Below, in pieces: positions 44,682-53,609 of a DNA stretch of 64,000 bases (within the stretch, counting starts at the first letter, position 1; every line of letters starts with the position of its first letter). This stretch comes from Mycobacterium europaeum (lineage in GTDB: Bacteria > Actinomycetota > Actinomycetes > Mycobacteriales > Mycobacteriaceae). Made by a program: the position numbers and the translations under genes. The DNA lies in NCBI RefSeq assembly GCF_002102155.1, contig NZ_LQOU01000009.1, positions 124,001 through 188,000 of the forward strand, in the 5' to 3' direction. Below the pieces are notes generated by a model. That model was not told where the DNA came from. It did no database searches and saw nothing but the letters and a program-made list of their open reading frames with translations.

Positions 44682-46329
44682 GACTTCCTTCGGGTTCGTA
44701 CCCTACCGGCGTGGCCACCGGAACGTGTTGAGTGGCTTGCTCTTTGGCCCAACGGTAGTTGGGCTTGCCGTTGCCGAGGCGTTCGATCTGCTCGACGAAG
44801 ATGACGGCCTTGGGCGCCTTGAAATGGGCCAGTTGTGCCGTACACGCGCGGTAGAGGGTGTCCTGGGTGAGCCGCGCGTCGGGTTGCGTCGCGACCAGCG
44901 CGACTACCTCTTGGCCCCATCGCTCGCTTGGCCGCCCCACGACCAGGGCGTCGACGACACCCGGCTGCGCGCGCAGCACTTCTTCGACCTCCTCGACGAA
45001 AACCTTTTCGCCGCCGGTGTTGACGACCAGCGAATCACGGCCCAGCAGGCGGATGGTGCCGTCCTTCTCGAGCGATGCCCGGTCGCCGGGTATCACCACC
45101 CGCCGGCCCTCGATCTCGGGGAAGGTCCGTTGGGTCGCCTCGGCGTCACCGAAGTAGCCGAGCGGAATGCGGCCGGTCCGGGCGGCCCAGCCGACTTCTC
45201 GCTCACCGGGCTGCAGGAACCGGCTGCGGTCGGCCGACACCACGGTGGCCCCGGCCCTGGGTTGAAAGGTCTCGCTGGCGGTTCCCTCGCGGCTGTGCCC
45301 GAACGCCATGTTGCCGCTTTCCGACGACCCGTAGCCCTCGATGATGGTGATGTGCGGCAGACATTCCATCAGCGCGCGTTTGTGTTTCGCGTTCGTCGCG
45401 GCGCCTCCGGTGCCGATCGCGTGCAGCGAGGACAAGTCGTAGGAACCCGCGCGCAGCTCGGCGATCAGCGGGCCGGCGTACGCGTCGCCCACCATGGTCA
45501 TCATGCCCACCTGCTCGCGCTCCGCGGTTTCCCACACCGAACGCACGTCCAGCCTGTTGCGGTCGTCGTAGAGCACCACGGGCAGGCCGGCGCACAGCGC
45601 GGAGAAGGCGGTCCACATGCCGGCGGCATGCATGAGCGGCGAGACGGCGAACCACGGCTGCCCGCCCGCGGCGACCTTGTCGTGGATCTCGGTGACGCTG
45701 GCATGATCGGCGCCCACCATCGACGACACGTACATGTCGCTCTGTCTCCACAGCACCCCCTTCGGGCGCCCCGTCGTCCCGCCGGTGCACATCATGATGA
45801 GGTCGTCGGGAGACCCGGTGTCCTCGCGGTGGAGGCTGACGGACGCCAGGGCGTCGTCGAGCGAGATCGCTTTCGGCAGTTGGGGAACCGCGCTGCCGTC
45901 GTCGATGGAGATCAACAACTCCGTCCCGATCGGCGGCAAGACGTCGGCGAACCGCGCACCGAGCGAGCGGTGGTAGATGATGCCCCGGGGGCGGACGTAG
46001 TCGAGCAGGTCGCGGATCTCCCTGGCCGAGTAGTGGTGGTTCACGTTCACCGGGACGGTGCGCGCCTTCAGGCACCCGATGACCATGTCGGGGTACAGGT
46101 CGTTGTACATGAGCAGCGCGATGCGATCCTGGCCGCACTCCCAGCGCCGCAAGTCCTCGCGGGCCGCGTAGACGCCGAAACCCTTCTCCTCGAGGTAGTT
46201 CGCCAATCGGTTGGTGCGGACCGCGGAATCGGAGAACGTGCTCTTGCGGTCGCCGCACACGGTCATCAGCCTGTCGGGCACGGCGTCGGCGATGGCGTCC
46301 AGAACCGCGCCCACAGTCCATTCACTCAT
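44662..46329 (-). CDS. acyl-CoA synthetase (FadD-type AMP-binding ligase)
   Basis: This 555-residue ANL ligase has the phosphate loop CTGGTTGRPKG, A5 GYGSSESGNMAFG, the GDRASLEKDGTIRLLGRDS hinge and the C-terminal lysine in LGNGKPNYRWAKE. The start MSEWTVGAVLDAI at 46329 is chosen on homology. It is organised like the ligase at 33291 (GGDR/SERWGQEVVA region shared). It activates the acid that feeds the downstream acyl-CoA dehydrogenase pair and upstream hydratase of this operon. Confidence 0.9.
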   Translation of the reverse strand: MSEWTVGAVLDAIADAVPDRLMTVCGDRKSTFSDSAVRTNRLANYLEEKGFGVYAAREDLRRWECGQDRIALLMYNDLYPDMVIGCLKARTVPVNVNHHYSAREIRDLLDYVRPRGIIYHRSLGARFADVLPPIGTELLISIDDGSAVPQLPKAISLDDALASVSLHREDTGSPDDLIMMCTGGTTGRPKGVLWRQSDMYVSSMVGADHASVTEIHDKVAAGGQPWFAVSPLMHAAGMWTAFSALCAGLPVVLYDDRNRLDVRSVWETAEREQVGMMTMVGDAYAGPLIAELRAGSYDLSSLHAIGTGGAATNAKHKRALMECLPHITIIEGYGSSESGNMAFGHSREGTASETFQPRAGATVVSADRSRFLQPGEREVGWAARTGRIPLGYFGDAEATQRTFPEIEGRRVVIPGDRASLEKDGTIRLLGRDSLVVNTGGEKVFVEEVEEVLRAQPGVVDALVVGRPSERWGQEVVALVATQPDARLTQDTLYRACTAQLAHFKAPKAVIFVEQIERLGNGKPNYRWAKEQATQHVPVATPVGYEPEGSHEHQSD

Positions 46330-46340
46330 GGCGCGGGCTG

Positions 46341-47543
46341 CTAAGCGGCCGACGGGATCGGGACGCCAAGCAGGTCGAGCGCATTGTCGCGCATCACTTT
46401 TCGGACGTCGGCTTCGTTGAAGCCATTGAGTTCCGCGACGAACGAGACCGGTGTCTCGAGGCCTTCGCCGTGCGGCCAGTCCGACCCGAACAGGATCTTG
46501 TCGATGCCGATGACGTTGGCCAGTTCGGGCAGATCGTCCTCGTAGTAGGGAGCGATCCACACGTTGTTGCGTAATTGCTCCACCGGGTCCTCGGGGAAAT
46601 GCCGCGGGTAGTTGTTGGCGACCTTCTTCAGCCGCTTGATCAGCCGATGCACGAAGTAGGACCCGTTTTCGATGCTGACCGCCCTGAGCTTGGGGTGGCG
46701 GGTGAACACGCCGTGCACGATCATCGAGGCCATCGTGTCGTGGATGGCACGGTCGTCGAGGAGAACCTGATCCAATGGATCCTTGTCCCCGAATCCTTCG
46801 AAGGTCGCCTTGCCGCCCCACTGCGCCGCGATGTGCAGATACCCGCTGTCGCTGAGGTGAAAGCCCACCGGCACACCCGCCTCGGCAAGCCGGGCCCACA
46901 CCGGGTCGTGACTCGGATCGCCCAGCGATCTCGGCTTCACCACACCGGGCACCGGCGCGGGCCGCACCAGCACCAGCTTGGCGCCTCGCGCCAGCACGAA
47001 CTCAACCTCTTCTACCGCCTTGGCCGGGTCGGCCAGCGAGATGATGGGCGCGGCGATGATTCGGTGATCGGGCCGGTCGAAGCCCCAATCGTCGTCGAGC
47101 CACAGGTTGAACGCGTGCACCGAAGCCATCGTGGCCTCGATGTCGTGCTTGAGCGCCTCCTCGACGCCGCACGCGAAAGTCGGCAGCATGAACACCGTTT
47201 CGATGTCCTGGGTGTCCATCACCGCAACGCGCGCGTCACGGTTCTGGTACTCGGGGTGGCTGGCCAGCCGCTCGACCTTCATCAGCGAGGCGGGGTCGAC
47301 CCCTTCGGGGATCTCGCCGCGGAACAACAGGTCCAGGCAGCCCGGCACGATGATCGGGTCAAAGGTCGGGTTGGGGATGAAATGGTTGACCCGATCTCCG
47401 ATCACGGCCCAGGTGCGCTTGCCGTCGTTGAGCATCTGCACGCCCCGCCGCTTGAACTTCTTGTCCAGGTGGCGGGTGAAGGCGTCCAGCGGTTCGTAGT
47501 AGTGGTTGTCGACGTCGATCGCCTGGTAACCCAAGCTGGCCAT
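46341..47543 (-). CDS. amidohydrolase family protein
   Basis: This 400-residue paralogue of the protein at 152-1357 has AIDVDNHYYEP at the N-terminus, FIPNPTFDP, a VGFHLSDSGY histidine and a final FGSDWPHGEG aspartate; the metal motifs are those of its subfamily. The start at 47543 fits the AAAGGA ribosome site better than the in-frame ATG two codons upstream (47549). It is the second gene of the six-gene catabolic operon headed by an enoyl-CoA hydratase. It may hydrolyse or decarboxylate a ring-opened CoA or acid intermediate. Confidence 0.87.
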   Translation of the reverse strand: MASLGYQAIDVDNHYYEPLDAFTRHLDKKFKRRGVQMLNDGKRTWAVIGDRVNHFIPNPTFDPIIVPGCLDLLFRGEIPEGVDPASLMKVERLASHPEYQNRDARVAVMDTQDIETVFMLPTFACGVEEALKHDIEATMASVHAFNLWLDDDWGFDRPDHRIIAAPIISLADPAKAVEEVEFVLARGAKLVLVRPAPVPGVVKPRSLGDPSHDPVWARLAEAGVPVGFHLSDSGYLHIAAQWGGKATFEGFGDKDPLDQVLLDDRAIHDTMASMIVHGVFTRHPKLRAVSIENGSYFVHRLIKRLKKVANNYPRHFPEDPVEQLRNNVWIAPYYEDDLPELANVIGIDKILFGSDWPHGEGLETPVSFVAELNGFNEADVRKVMRDNALDLLGVPIPSAA

Positions 47544-47573
47544 GATCATCCTTTCCGGTGCTACCGGCGAGCA

Positions 47574-48416
47574 CTAAGCGTCGGTCGGGTTGAGCGAGGG
47601 GAACTGCGGGGGGCGCTTCTCCAGGAAGCTGGTGATGCCTTCGATGACGTCCGGCCGTGGCATCGCCTCGTGCAGCAGGACCTCGGCGCGCGACGTGGCG
47701 TCCATGACGTCTCGAGTGGCGTCGCCGTATACCTGCCTCTTGATCACTTCCATCGACGCCGGTGAGCAGTTGCGGGCGATGTCCTCCGCGTACTCCAGCG
47801 CTCGCGTCATCAGATCCTCGGGAGCGACCACTTCCTTGACGAGGCCGAGCTCGGCCGCCTCCTCGGCGAGGAAGGTCCGGCCACTCAACAGCAGATCCAG
47901 GGCCGCGCCCCAGGTTGTCAGTCTCGGCAGGATCCAGGAGATGCCGAACTCGGCGATCAGTCCGCGGCGGGCGAAGACCGCGGCGAACTTGGCGCCGGCG
48001 GCCGCGAACCGTACGTCGCACATCAGCGCCTGGGTCAGGCCGATGCCGACGCAGGCGCCGTTGATGGCGACGACAACGGGCTTGCGCAGGGTGGTCACGA
48101 AATGCGGCGGGCGTTCCCCCACCAACTCGGCGAGGTTGGTCTTACTCGCCTTCTCCATCGTGTCGCCGTAGCTTGGTGCGGAATTCGGCGTGCCCAGATA
48201 CGCACCGGCGCAGAATCCTTTGCCCCGGCCGGTCAGCACGACCACGCGGATGGCCGGATCCTGTTCGGCGCGGTCGATCGCGGCGTAAAAGCCGGCGGCC
48301 AGGTCCGGCCCCCAGGCGTTGAGGCGGTCCGGACGGTTGAAGGTCAGAATCGCGACGCCGCTACCGGTCGCCTCGTAGAGCACCGCGTCCCCGGAAGCGT
48401 CGTCCCTGCCGGACAT
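47574..48416 (-). CDS. enoyl-CoA hydratase/isomerase (crotonase) family protein
   Basis: This 280-residue crotonase-fold protein has FNRPDRLNAW, the oxyanion-hole segments GKGFCAGAYLG and NGACVGIGL, and an acid residue region GLIAEFGISW. GGGGGAG precedes the start MSGRDDASGD at 48416. It is the first gene of a six-gene operon running to 41556, and its promoter region holds TACnGTA site 6. It is probably a hydratase or ring-opening hydrolase step in beta-oxidation-like breakdown. Confidence 0.9.
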   Translation of the reverse strand: MSGRDDASGDAVLYEATGSGVAILTFNRPDRLNAWGPDLAAGFYAAIDRAEQDPAIRVVVLTGRGKGFCAGAYLGTPNSAPSYGDTMEKASKTNLAELVGERPPHFVTTLRKPVVVAINGACVGIGLTQALMCDVRFAAAGAKFAAVFARRGLIAEFGISWILPRLTTWGAALDLLLSGRTFLAEEAAELGLVKEVVAPEDLMTRALEYAEDIARNCSPASMEVIKRQVYGDATRDVMDATSRAEVLLHEAMPRPDVIEGITSFLEKRPPQFPSLNPTDA

Positions 48417-48462
48417 CTCCCCCGCTACCTCCTCACGCGCAATTCCGGGTGTTTTGTACGCA

Positions 48463-48481
48463 TACTGTATACCTATCGGTA
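48463..48481. promoter_or_regulatory. TACnGTA-N5-TACnGTA site 6 (six-gene catabolic operon)
   Basis: TACTGTA-TACCT-ATCGGTA, 46 bases upstream of the enoyl-CoA hydratase start. On the minus strand TACAGT is a candidate -10 inside the site. Confidence 0.5.
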
Positions 48482-48702
48482 CCGTTTTCCACAACCGGCT
48501 CCACGCACCCACGCACCCCGGCCGAACAGCGGATTTCGGCTCGCTGAACCGCACGCATGACGGCCATCGGGGCGCCACTCGTCGCCCCGCGCGCAGCCCC
48601 GGTGTCCCACGTGTGGCGAGCACCACGGGCCGATCGCGTTTCCTCGTGCCGGCGAACAGGGAAAGCCAACACACATACCCACTACCAGGGAGGGAAATCG
48701 CA

Positions 48703-48939
48703 ATGGTTGACATCAAGAGCGGCCCGGTCGAGTTGGTCCAGGGCGTCGTCGAAGCCGTCTTCGGCAAGGCCAAGGAAATCGTGGGCACGATCATCGGCCG
48801 CAACGATCTGGTCAACGAGGGCCAGGCGCAGCAAGACAAGGCCGACGCTCAGCGCAGCGCGGCGAAGAAGGAAGCCGCGGCCGAGAAGGCCCGCGGCAAG
48901 GCCAAGGCCGCTGAGGCGCGCGAGCGGGCCGAACAGTAA
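48703..48939 (+). CDS. CsbD-like / microaggregate-binding-protein-like small protein
   Basis: This 78-residue highly charged protein has an N-terminal CsbD-like segment (VQGVVEAVFGKAKEIVGTIIGRNDLVNEGQAQQDKADAQ) and a C-terminal Ala/Lys/Glu-rich helix (AAKKEAAAEKARGKAKAAEARERAEQ). GGGAGGG precedes the ATG at 48703. CsbD-type proteins are general-stress proteins in other bacteria, and similar mycobacterial proteins were named microaggregate-binding proteins. An upstream GTTT-N17-GGGAAA (48638-48664) is a weak SigF-like match. A strong hairpin follows the gene. Confidence 0.82.
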   Translation: MVDIKSGPVELVQGVVEAVFGKAKEIVGTIIGRNDLVNEGQAQQDKADAQRSAAKKEAAAEKARGKAKAAEARERAEQ

Positions 48940-48951
48940 ATCGCTGAGTTG

Positions 48952-48979
48952 AGGCCCGGTCACCGCGGTGGCCGGGCCT
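48952..48979. terminator. strong GC hairpin after the CsbD-like gene
   Basis: AGGCCCGGTCACC pairs with GGTGGCCGGGCCT (13 pairs including one G-U) around a two-base centre, followed by a short T-containing stretch. It lies 13 bases after the CsbD-like stop and before the convergent DHDPS-like gene, so it could terminate both. Confidence 0.65.
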
Positions 48980-49025
48980 CCGATTTCCATGTGTGCAGTT
49001 GTGACGCAGCCGTTTTGGCCGCTCA

Positions 49026-50033
49026 CTAGGCCTCGATGAGCCCCAGTCGGCGATAGGCGCTCTCGATCTGCGCCTTGGCCTCCGGCGGCAACTCCGCCTG
49101 GGGTGGCCGGGAATGCGGATAGGCACCTATCGGCAACCCGAGGAGCGAGGCGGCGTACTTGAACGCGCCACCCCAGTGAGTGAAATAATCCGGCCGGCCC
49201 GGGTAGCACGTCCACCAGGATCCGACGTCGAGGTCGAACTGGTCGAGGCCCGACTCGCGGCCGAAGTCCATCGCCTCGAGCAGCTTGTCGTTTTGCACCA
49301 AATCCCAGTACTGCGAGAACAATCGCCGCTGCGGCGTCTCGAAAAGATAGCCCGCCGTGCCCAGTTGCGCCGGACAGACGATCCCGTCGCGCAGCCAACC
49401 GGCGCGATACACCGTCTTGTCACATTCCCAGAGCGCCAGGCCGGGGGCCAGCTGATGGAGCATCCGGCTGTTCGCCGGCCGAAAAGCGCCCTCCTTGGTG
49501 GCACACACCGCGGGCACCTCGTCGTAGATCCGCGCGCTTTCGGCCGCGGTCAGCACGTAGCCGGACGACGGTGAGTTGAACATGCCCAGCGCGATGTCGG
49601 TACGCGAGGCAATGTAGTTGAAGAATCGCAGCACCCCCTCGCCGCCGTGCACCTCCATCATCGGCGTTTGGATATAGACGATGTCGGCGCCGGCTTGCTG
49701 GGCGTGCAATGTCAACTCCAGACAGTCCTTTGCGGTGATGGCCGCCGTGCAGGCTTGCACGACGACCTCGGGGTTGGCGGCACGCCCTTCCTCAATGGCG
49801 ACCTCCAGCAAGCGTTTTCGCTCGTCGATCGTCAACGCCCAGAACTCCGAGAGGCCGCTGGTGCACCACAACATCGGATGCCCGAGGTCGCCTACGCAGT
49901 AACGAACCAGCGTCCGGTAGGCCTCCCAGTCGATGTCGTCGCCATCGGGCCCGCAGAACGGGGTATAGAGCGAGTCACCGATTCCCCGCAATGCGCCACG
50001 CGCCCACGCGCGGGCCTCGCTTGCCGTCGCCAC
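49026..50033 (-). CDS. dihydrodipicolinate synthase/N-acetylneuraminate lyase family protein
   Basis: This 335-residue class I aldolase-fold protein starts with GTG at 50033 behind GGAAGGA. The Schiff-base lysine is present in AVCATKEGAF. The usual YYN tyrosine is phenylalanine (MFNSPSSG), so the proton relay differs from true DapA. It is therefore a catabolic aldolase or hydratase-aldolase of unknown substrate rather than lysine biosynthesis. It lies 44 bases downstream of an SDR gene on the same strand, in a pair headed by TACnGTA site 7. Confidence 0.85.
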   Translation of the reverse strand: MATASEARAWARGALRGIGDSLYTPFCGPDGDDIDWEAYRTLVRYCVGDLGHPMLWCTSGLSEFWALTIDERKRLLEVAIEEGRAANPEVVVQACTAAITAKDCLELTLHAQQAGADIVYIQTPMMEVHGGEGVLRFFNYIASRTDIALGMFNSPSSGYVLTAAESARIYDEVPAVCATKEGAFRPANSRMLHQLAPGLALWECDKTVYRAGWLRDGIVCPAQLGTAGYLFETPQRRLFSQYWDLVQNDKLLEAMDFGRESGLDQFDLDVGSWWTCYPGRPDYFTHWGGAFKYAASLLGLPIGAYPHSRPPQAELPPEAKAQIESAYRRLGLIEA

Positions 50034-50077
50034 AGTCGACTCCTTCCTTTCCGGCCGAGCCGTTGAGTTCCGGGCGG

Positions 50078-50875
50078 TCAGGTGAAGTCCGAACCGCCGT
50101 CGACGTTGATGTTGGCCCCCGTCATGTAGGAGTTGCGCCGTGAGGCGAGGAAGGCGACCACCGGCCCGATCTCCTCCGGCAGCCCCGCCCGCGGCATGTG
50201 CGCCGGATGGCCGAAGTGCTTGGCAATGGCGTCCATTAGCGCGTACGGATCGCCACCGTCGACACCCACGGATTCCGCCCAACCGACCAGCGACTCGGAG
50301 GCGATGCTGCCGGGCGAGACCACGTTGACCAGGATTTCGTCCTTGGCCAAGAACAGGGACAAGTTCTTGGAGACGCTGGTCAGCATCGACTTGGCCGCCG
50401 TGTAGGCGGGCAGCATGACACTCTGTCGCTGGGTCGAGTGCGCCGAGAAGTTGACGATCCGCGCCCAGTGCGCCTTGCGCAGCAGCGGAAGCGCCGCGCG
50501 GACGCAGCGCACCATCCCCATCACCCCGTCTTCGACGGCTTGGCGCCACTGTTCGTCGGTCAGATCGTCGAACGTGCCCGCCGCGCCCGGACCGACCGTA
50601 TTGACAAGCACATTGAGTTCACCGCCCCATCGCCGGCCGAGGTCGGCGAATGCCTCCTCAACCCGCCCGGGGTCGGCGATGTCCGCGACGATGCCGACGG
50701 CGTCCGGGCTACCGCGTCCCGCCAGGTCCGCCACCGCGGAATCGAGGACGTCGCGACTGCGGCCCACCACCGCGACCCGGGCGCCCTCGTCGGCAAGGCA
50801 GCGGGCCGCCGCCAAACCCATCCCGCGGCTACCGCCGACTACTACCGTCGCGGCATTCGCCAGGCCTAGATCCAT
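50078..50875 (-). CDS. short-chain dehydrogenase/reductase
   Basis: This 265-residue SDR has the cofactor loop GGSRGMG, NTVGPG in place of NNAG, catalytic serine in NFSAHST, and Y-x3-K as YTAAK. The C-terminal MTGANINVDGGSDFT is typical of fatty-acyl or cyclic-alcohol SDRs. It heads the SDR-aldolase operon and is divergent from the TetR gene at 51112, with TACnGTA site 7 in between. This suggests it is the regulator's primary target. Confidence 0.9.
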   Translation of the reverse strand: MDLGLANAATVVVGGSRGMGLAAARCLADEGARVAVVGRSRDVLDSAVADLAGRGSPDAVGIVADIADPGRVEEAFADLGRRWGGELNVLVNTVGPGAAGTFDDLTDEQWRQAVEDGVMGMVRCVRAALPLLRKAHWARIVNFSAHSTQRQSVMLPAYTAAKSMLTSVSKNLSLFLAKDEILVNVVSPGSIASESLVGWAESVGVDGGDPYALMDAIAKHFGHPAHMPRAGLPEEIGPVVAFLASRRNSYMTGANINVDGGSDFT

Positions 50876-50961
50876 GGCAATTCCCGTGGCTCATCGGCTG
50901 ACTCGGTCAATGGCTTCAGCCCGGTCATCGTCGCCCGCCCAGCCGTCGTTACCAAAAAGCC

Positions 50962-50980
50962 TACGATAGGTATTACAGTA
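50962..50980. promoter_or_regulatory. TACnGTA-N5-TACnGTA site 7 (SDR operon / tetR divergent region)
   Basis: TACGATA-GGTAT-TACAGTA, differing from the perfect site 5 by two bases and sharing its spacer exactly. TATCGT on the minus strand is a candidate -10 of the SDR operon. A divergent tetR gene starts 131 bases away, the classical position for an autoregulatory operator. Confidence 0.65.
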
Positions 50981-51111
50981 GCAGAGGAAAAACGCACGGA
51001 ACTGCCGGTTGACGTTCATCGTCGAGCGGCGACGAGCCTAGGTATGCGCAGGTGAGTTTGCCCGACTCTCCGACCGTACGCACAGGATACATCGTGATGG
51101 AGGTGCCCGTA

Positions 51112-51909
51112 GTGGCAAAGCAAGCTACCGCCGACAAGCGTCAACGGCGCGAACGCGGTTCCATCAACCCCGATGACATCATCAGTGGCGCATTTGAACT
51201 CGCAGAACAGGTATCGATCGACAACTTGAGCATGCCGCTGCTGGGCAAACATCTCGGCGTCGGTGTCACCAGCATTTACTGGTACTTCCGCAAGAAGGAC
51301 GACTTGCTCAACGCGATGACCGACCGCGCATTGAGCAAGTATCGGTTCGCCACCCCCTACGTCGAGGCCAGCGACTGGCGCGAGACGTTGGCCAACCACG
51401 CGCGCCTGATGCGTAAAACCTTCATGGGCAACCCAATTCTGTGCGACCTGATTTTGATTCGCGCCGCGCTCAGCCCGAAGGCGGCGCGGCTGGGCGCCGA
51501 GGAGATGGAGAAGGCCATCGCCAACCTGGTCGAGGCCGGCCTGTCACCGGAGGACGCCTTCGACACCTACTCGGCGGTTTCTGTGCATGTCCGCGGCTCC
51601 GTGGTGCTGCAGCGGCTTTACGAGAAGAACCAATCCTCCGACGTGGGTGCGCGTGCCATCGAGGAGGCCGTCGCGATCGACCCCGAGAAGACCCCGCTGC
51701 TGGCCCAGGTAAGCCGGATCGGTCACCGGATCGGCGCTCCCGACGAAACCAACTTCGAGTACGGCCTTCGCTGCATCCTCGATCACGCCAGCCGGTTGAT
51801 CGAGGAGGGCAAAGGACCGAAAGGCGGCAAGACAGCGCCGTCCCGGCCACGCAAGGCGGCCAAGTCGCCCGCGTCGCGCGCACGCACCAAGGCCCCGGCC
51901 GCACGCTAG
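51112..51909 (+). CDS. TetR-family regulator, candidate master regulator of the TACnGTA sites
   Basis: This 265-residue TetR/AcrR-type protein has an N-terminal helix-turn-helix, from INPDDIISGAFELAEQ to VGVTSIYWYFRKKDDLLNAM (about residues 15-60), a helical ligand domain, and a Lys/Ala/Arg-rich tail (SRPRKAAKSPASRARTKAPAAR). GGAGG eight bases upstream favours the GTG at 51112 over in-frame starts at 51052 and 51097. It is divergent from the SDR-aldolase operon, and the only strong palindrome between them is TACnGTA site 7. By position it should bind that sequence and hence the seven other copies in the window. Confidence 0.88.
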   Translation: MAKQATADKRQRRERGSINPDDIISGAFELAEQVSIDNLSMPLLGKHLGVGVTSIYWYFRKKDDLLNAMTDRALSKYRFATPYVEASDWRETLANHARLMRKTFMGNPILCDLILIRAALSPKAARLGAEEMEKAIANLVEAGLSPEDAFDTYSAVSVHVRGSVVLQRLYEKNQSSDVGARAIEEAVAIDPEKTPLLAQVSRIGHRIGAPDETNFEYGLRCILDHASRLIEEGKGPKGGKTAPSRPRKAAKSPASRARTKAPAAR

Positions 51910-51923
51910 CCGGACTCCGATTA

Positions 51924-52817
51924 CTAGGCCTCGGGTTCCGGCACGTCGAAGTATTCGTCGCGGAGCCGGAACGCCTCCTTGGTCCCGTGCTGTGCGCGGG
52001 TCTTGACGAAGTTGAACTCCCCCGGCCCGAATTGCAGGTTGGTGCCAAAGGCGTGGAAGAGATAGCTCGCGACTTCCTCACCCTGGTATGCCTGGTTCTG
52101 TTCGACGAGGCGGAAAGCCTCCTTGGCGATGACCACCCCGTCGGCGGGCATCTTCGCTGCCTTCTCGGCCCAGTACCGCGCCCGCGCCGGGACGGCGGCG
52201 GAATCGCAGGTGTCGGTGAAGATTCCGAGGTGTTCGAGCTCGCCGGCCTCGACGATGTCGCCGGTCAGCAGCAGGCGCCGCGCCAGCACCGGGCCCAGCC
52301 GGTGGAAGAACATGTGCAGGCTGCCGAGCGCGGGGCCGAGGAAGCGGGTCGCCGGCATGCCGACCTTCGTGTCGCGCGCGATCACGGAGATGTCGGTCAT
52401 CAGCGCCATCTCGAAGCCGCCGCCGAGCGCATAGCCGGTGATCTCGCCCACCGTGACCTTGGGAAAGCCCATGAAGTTGTGGTAGAAGCCAAAAGATTTG
52501 CGGTCCACGGTAAGTCGCCGGCGCTGACTGGGACGGCGCCGGCCCGACGCGTCGCCGGGCGTGGTCTTGTCGCCGTACCAGCCATAGGCGTTGTTCATGT
52601 CGGCCCCGGTGGAGAAGACGCCGCCGGCGCCGCGCAACAGCACCACCGTGAGGTCGTCGTCTTCGGCCACCCGATCCAGACAGCGGGCGATAGCGTCGCG
52701 CATGGCGGCGTCGTAGGAGTTGCGTTGCGCCGGATTGTTCAGCGTGATCGTGGCGATGCGGCGGTCGGGGTCCACCTCGAACAGCACGCGATCGTCCGAG
52801 GCGCTCGGGACTGTCAT
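51924..52817 (-). CDS. enoyl-CoA hydratase/isomerase family protein
   Basis: This 297-residue crotonase-fold protein has LNNPAQRNSYD, GVFSTGADMNN and GYALGGGFEMALMTD oxyanion-hole segments. It is longer than usual because of an insert around residues 80-105 rich in Arg/Gly (DKTTPGDASGRRRPSQRRR) between the two oxyanion loops. The start MTVPSASDD at 52817 overlaps the thioesterase stop (ATGA). It ends 14 bases from the convergent TetR gene. It belongs to a thioesterase-hydratase operon. Confidence 0.88.
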   Translation of the reverse strand: MTVPSASDDRVLFEVDPDRRIATITLNNPAQRNSYDAAMRDAIARCLDRVAEDDDLTVVLLRGAGGVFSTGADMNNAYGWYGDKTTPGDASGRRRPSQRRRLTVDRKSFGFYHNFMGFPKVTVGEITGYALGGGFEMALMTDISVIARDTKVGMPATRFLGPALGSLHMFFHRLGPVLARRLLLTGDIVEAGELEHLGIFTDTCDSAAVPARARYWAEKAAKMPADGVVIAKEAFRLVEQNQAYQGEEVASYLFHAFGTNLQFGPGEFNFVKTRAQHGTKEAFRLRDEYFDVPEPEA

Positions 52818-53521
52818 GTGTCGGACTCCCTTCGCCGCCTGCCGAATTGGAATCCGGCCAGCCTTTCCGGCGGTGACGCCAGGGTGTTCACCTCGCCGGT
52901 GCACAGCACTTCACCGTCGGATAGCAGCCGTGCCGTCGATGCGATGCCGCGTTCGACCTGCGAGCGGTTGATGTCGAACCGCAGCTCGGTCAACACCGGT
53001 GTCGGCCGGCGGAACGTCACGACCAGCGACCGCGTCTTGCCGGAAAGCCCCGTCCCGCAATTGTGGTGCTGGATCACGCAGTCGAAGAAGACGCCCAGGA
53101 ACCCGCCGTGCACCGATCCCGGCGGGCCCTCGTAGACCAGCGGGAAGTTGACTCGCCCGGTTGCCCGGTCGGCATCGAGGCGGTCGAACCGATACTCCGG
53201 AAAGCACGGGTTGTAGGCGCCGATGTCGGTGGCGTGGTCGAGATAGACGCGCCGCGGATCGTCGGGGACGTCGCCGATTCGCGGCGCGTTGTCCACCGGG
53301 GCCGCGGCAGACAGTTCGCTCTCCCATTCCGCGAACTTCGCCACCATGGTGTCGACCGTGGGATGGGGATTTTCGAGCGCCAGCAGCAATGAGCTCAGCC
53401 GCCGCATGGCGCCGGCGGCGGCCATGGTCTGGGAGAGTGGCCGCTCGCCGAATCTGGCGGCACCTTGGCGCGTCGACTCCGGTCCGGTCCAGCCCTCCGC
53501 TCGCCCCTCCTGCACGGCCAT
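52814..53521 (-). CDS. hotdog-fold thioesterase-like protein
   Basis: This 235-residue protein has a C-terminal hotdog domain with the PaaI-type motif GSVHGGFLGVFFDCV and an N-terminal helical extension of about 110 residues. GGGAGA precedes the ATG at 53521. Its general build (long N-terminus, then PPGSVHGGF) matches the thioesterase at 32674. It is coupled to a crotonase gene by ATGA and lies divergent from the hydratase/ligase array across TACnGTA site 8. Confidence 0.82.
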   Translation of the reverse strand: MAVQEGRAEGWTGPESTRQGAARFGERPLSQTMAAAGAMRRLSSLLLALENPHPTVDTMVAKFAEWESELSAAAPVDNAPRIGDVPDDPRRVYLDHATDIGAYNPCFPEYRFDRLDADRATGRVNFPLVYEGPPGSVHGGFLGVFFDCVIQHHNCGTGLSGKTRSLVVTFRRPTPVLTELRFDINRSQVERGIASTARLLSDGEVLCTGEVNTLASPPERLAGFQFGRRRRESDT

Positions 53522-53609
53522 GCATCTCCCTTTTCGATCGGGTTCCGGCCCGGCTATTTCCGGCGGCCGCGTACCCTGCTAACTTATACAGCGTATCAAT
53601 CGTATTGCC

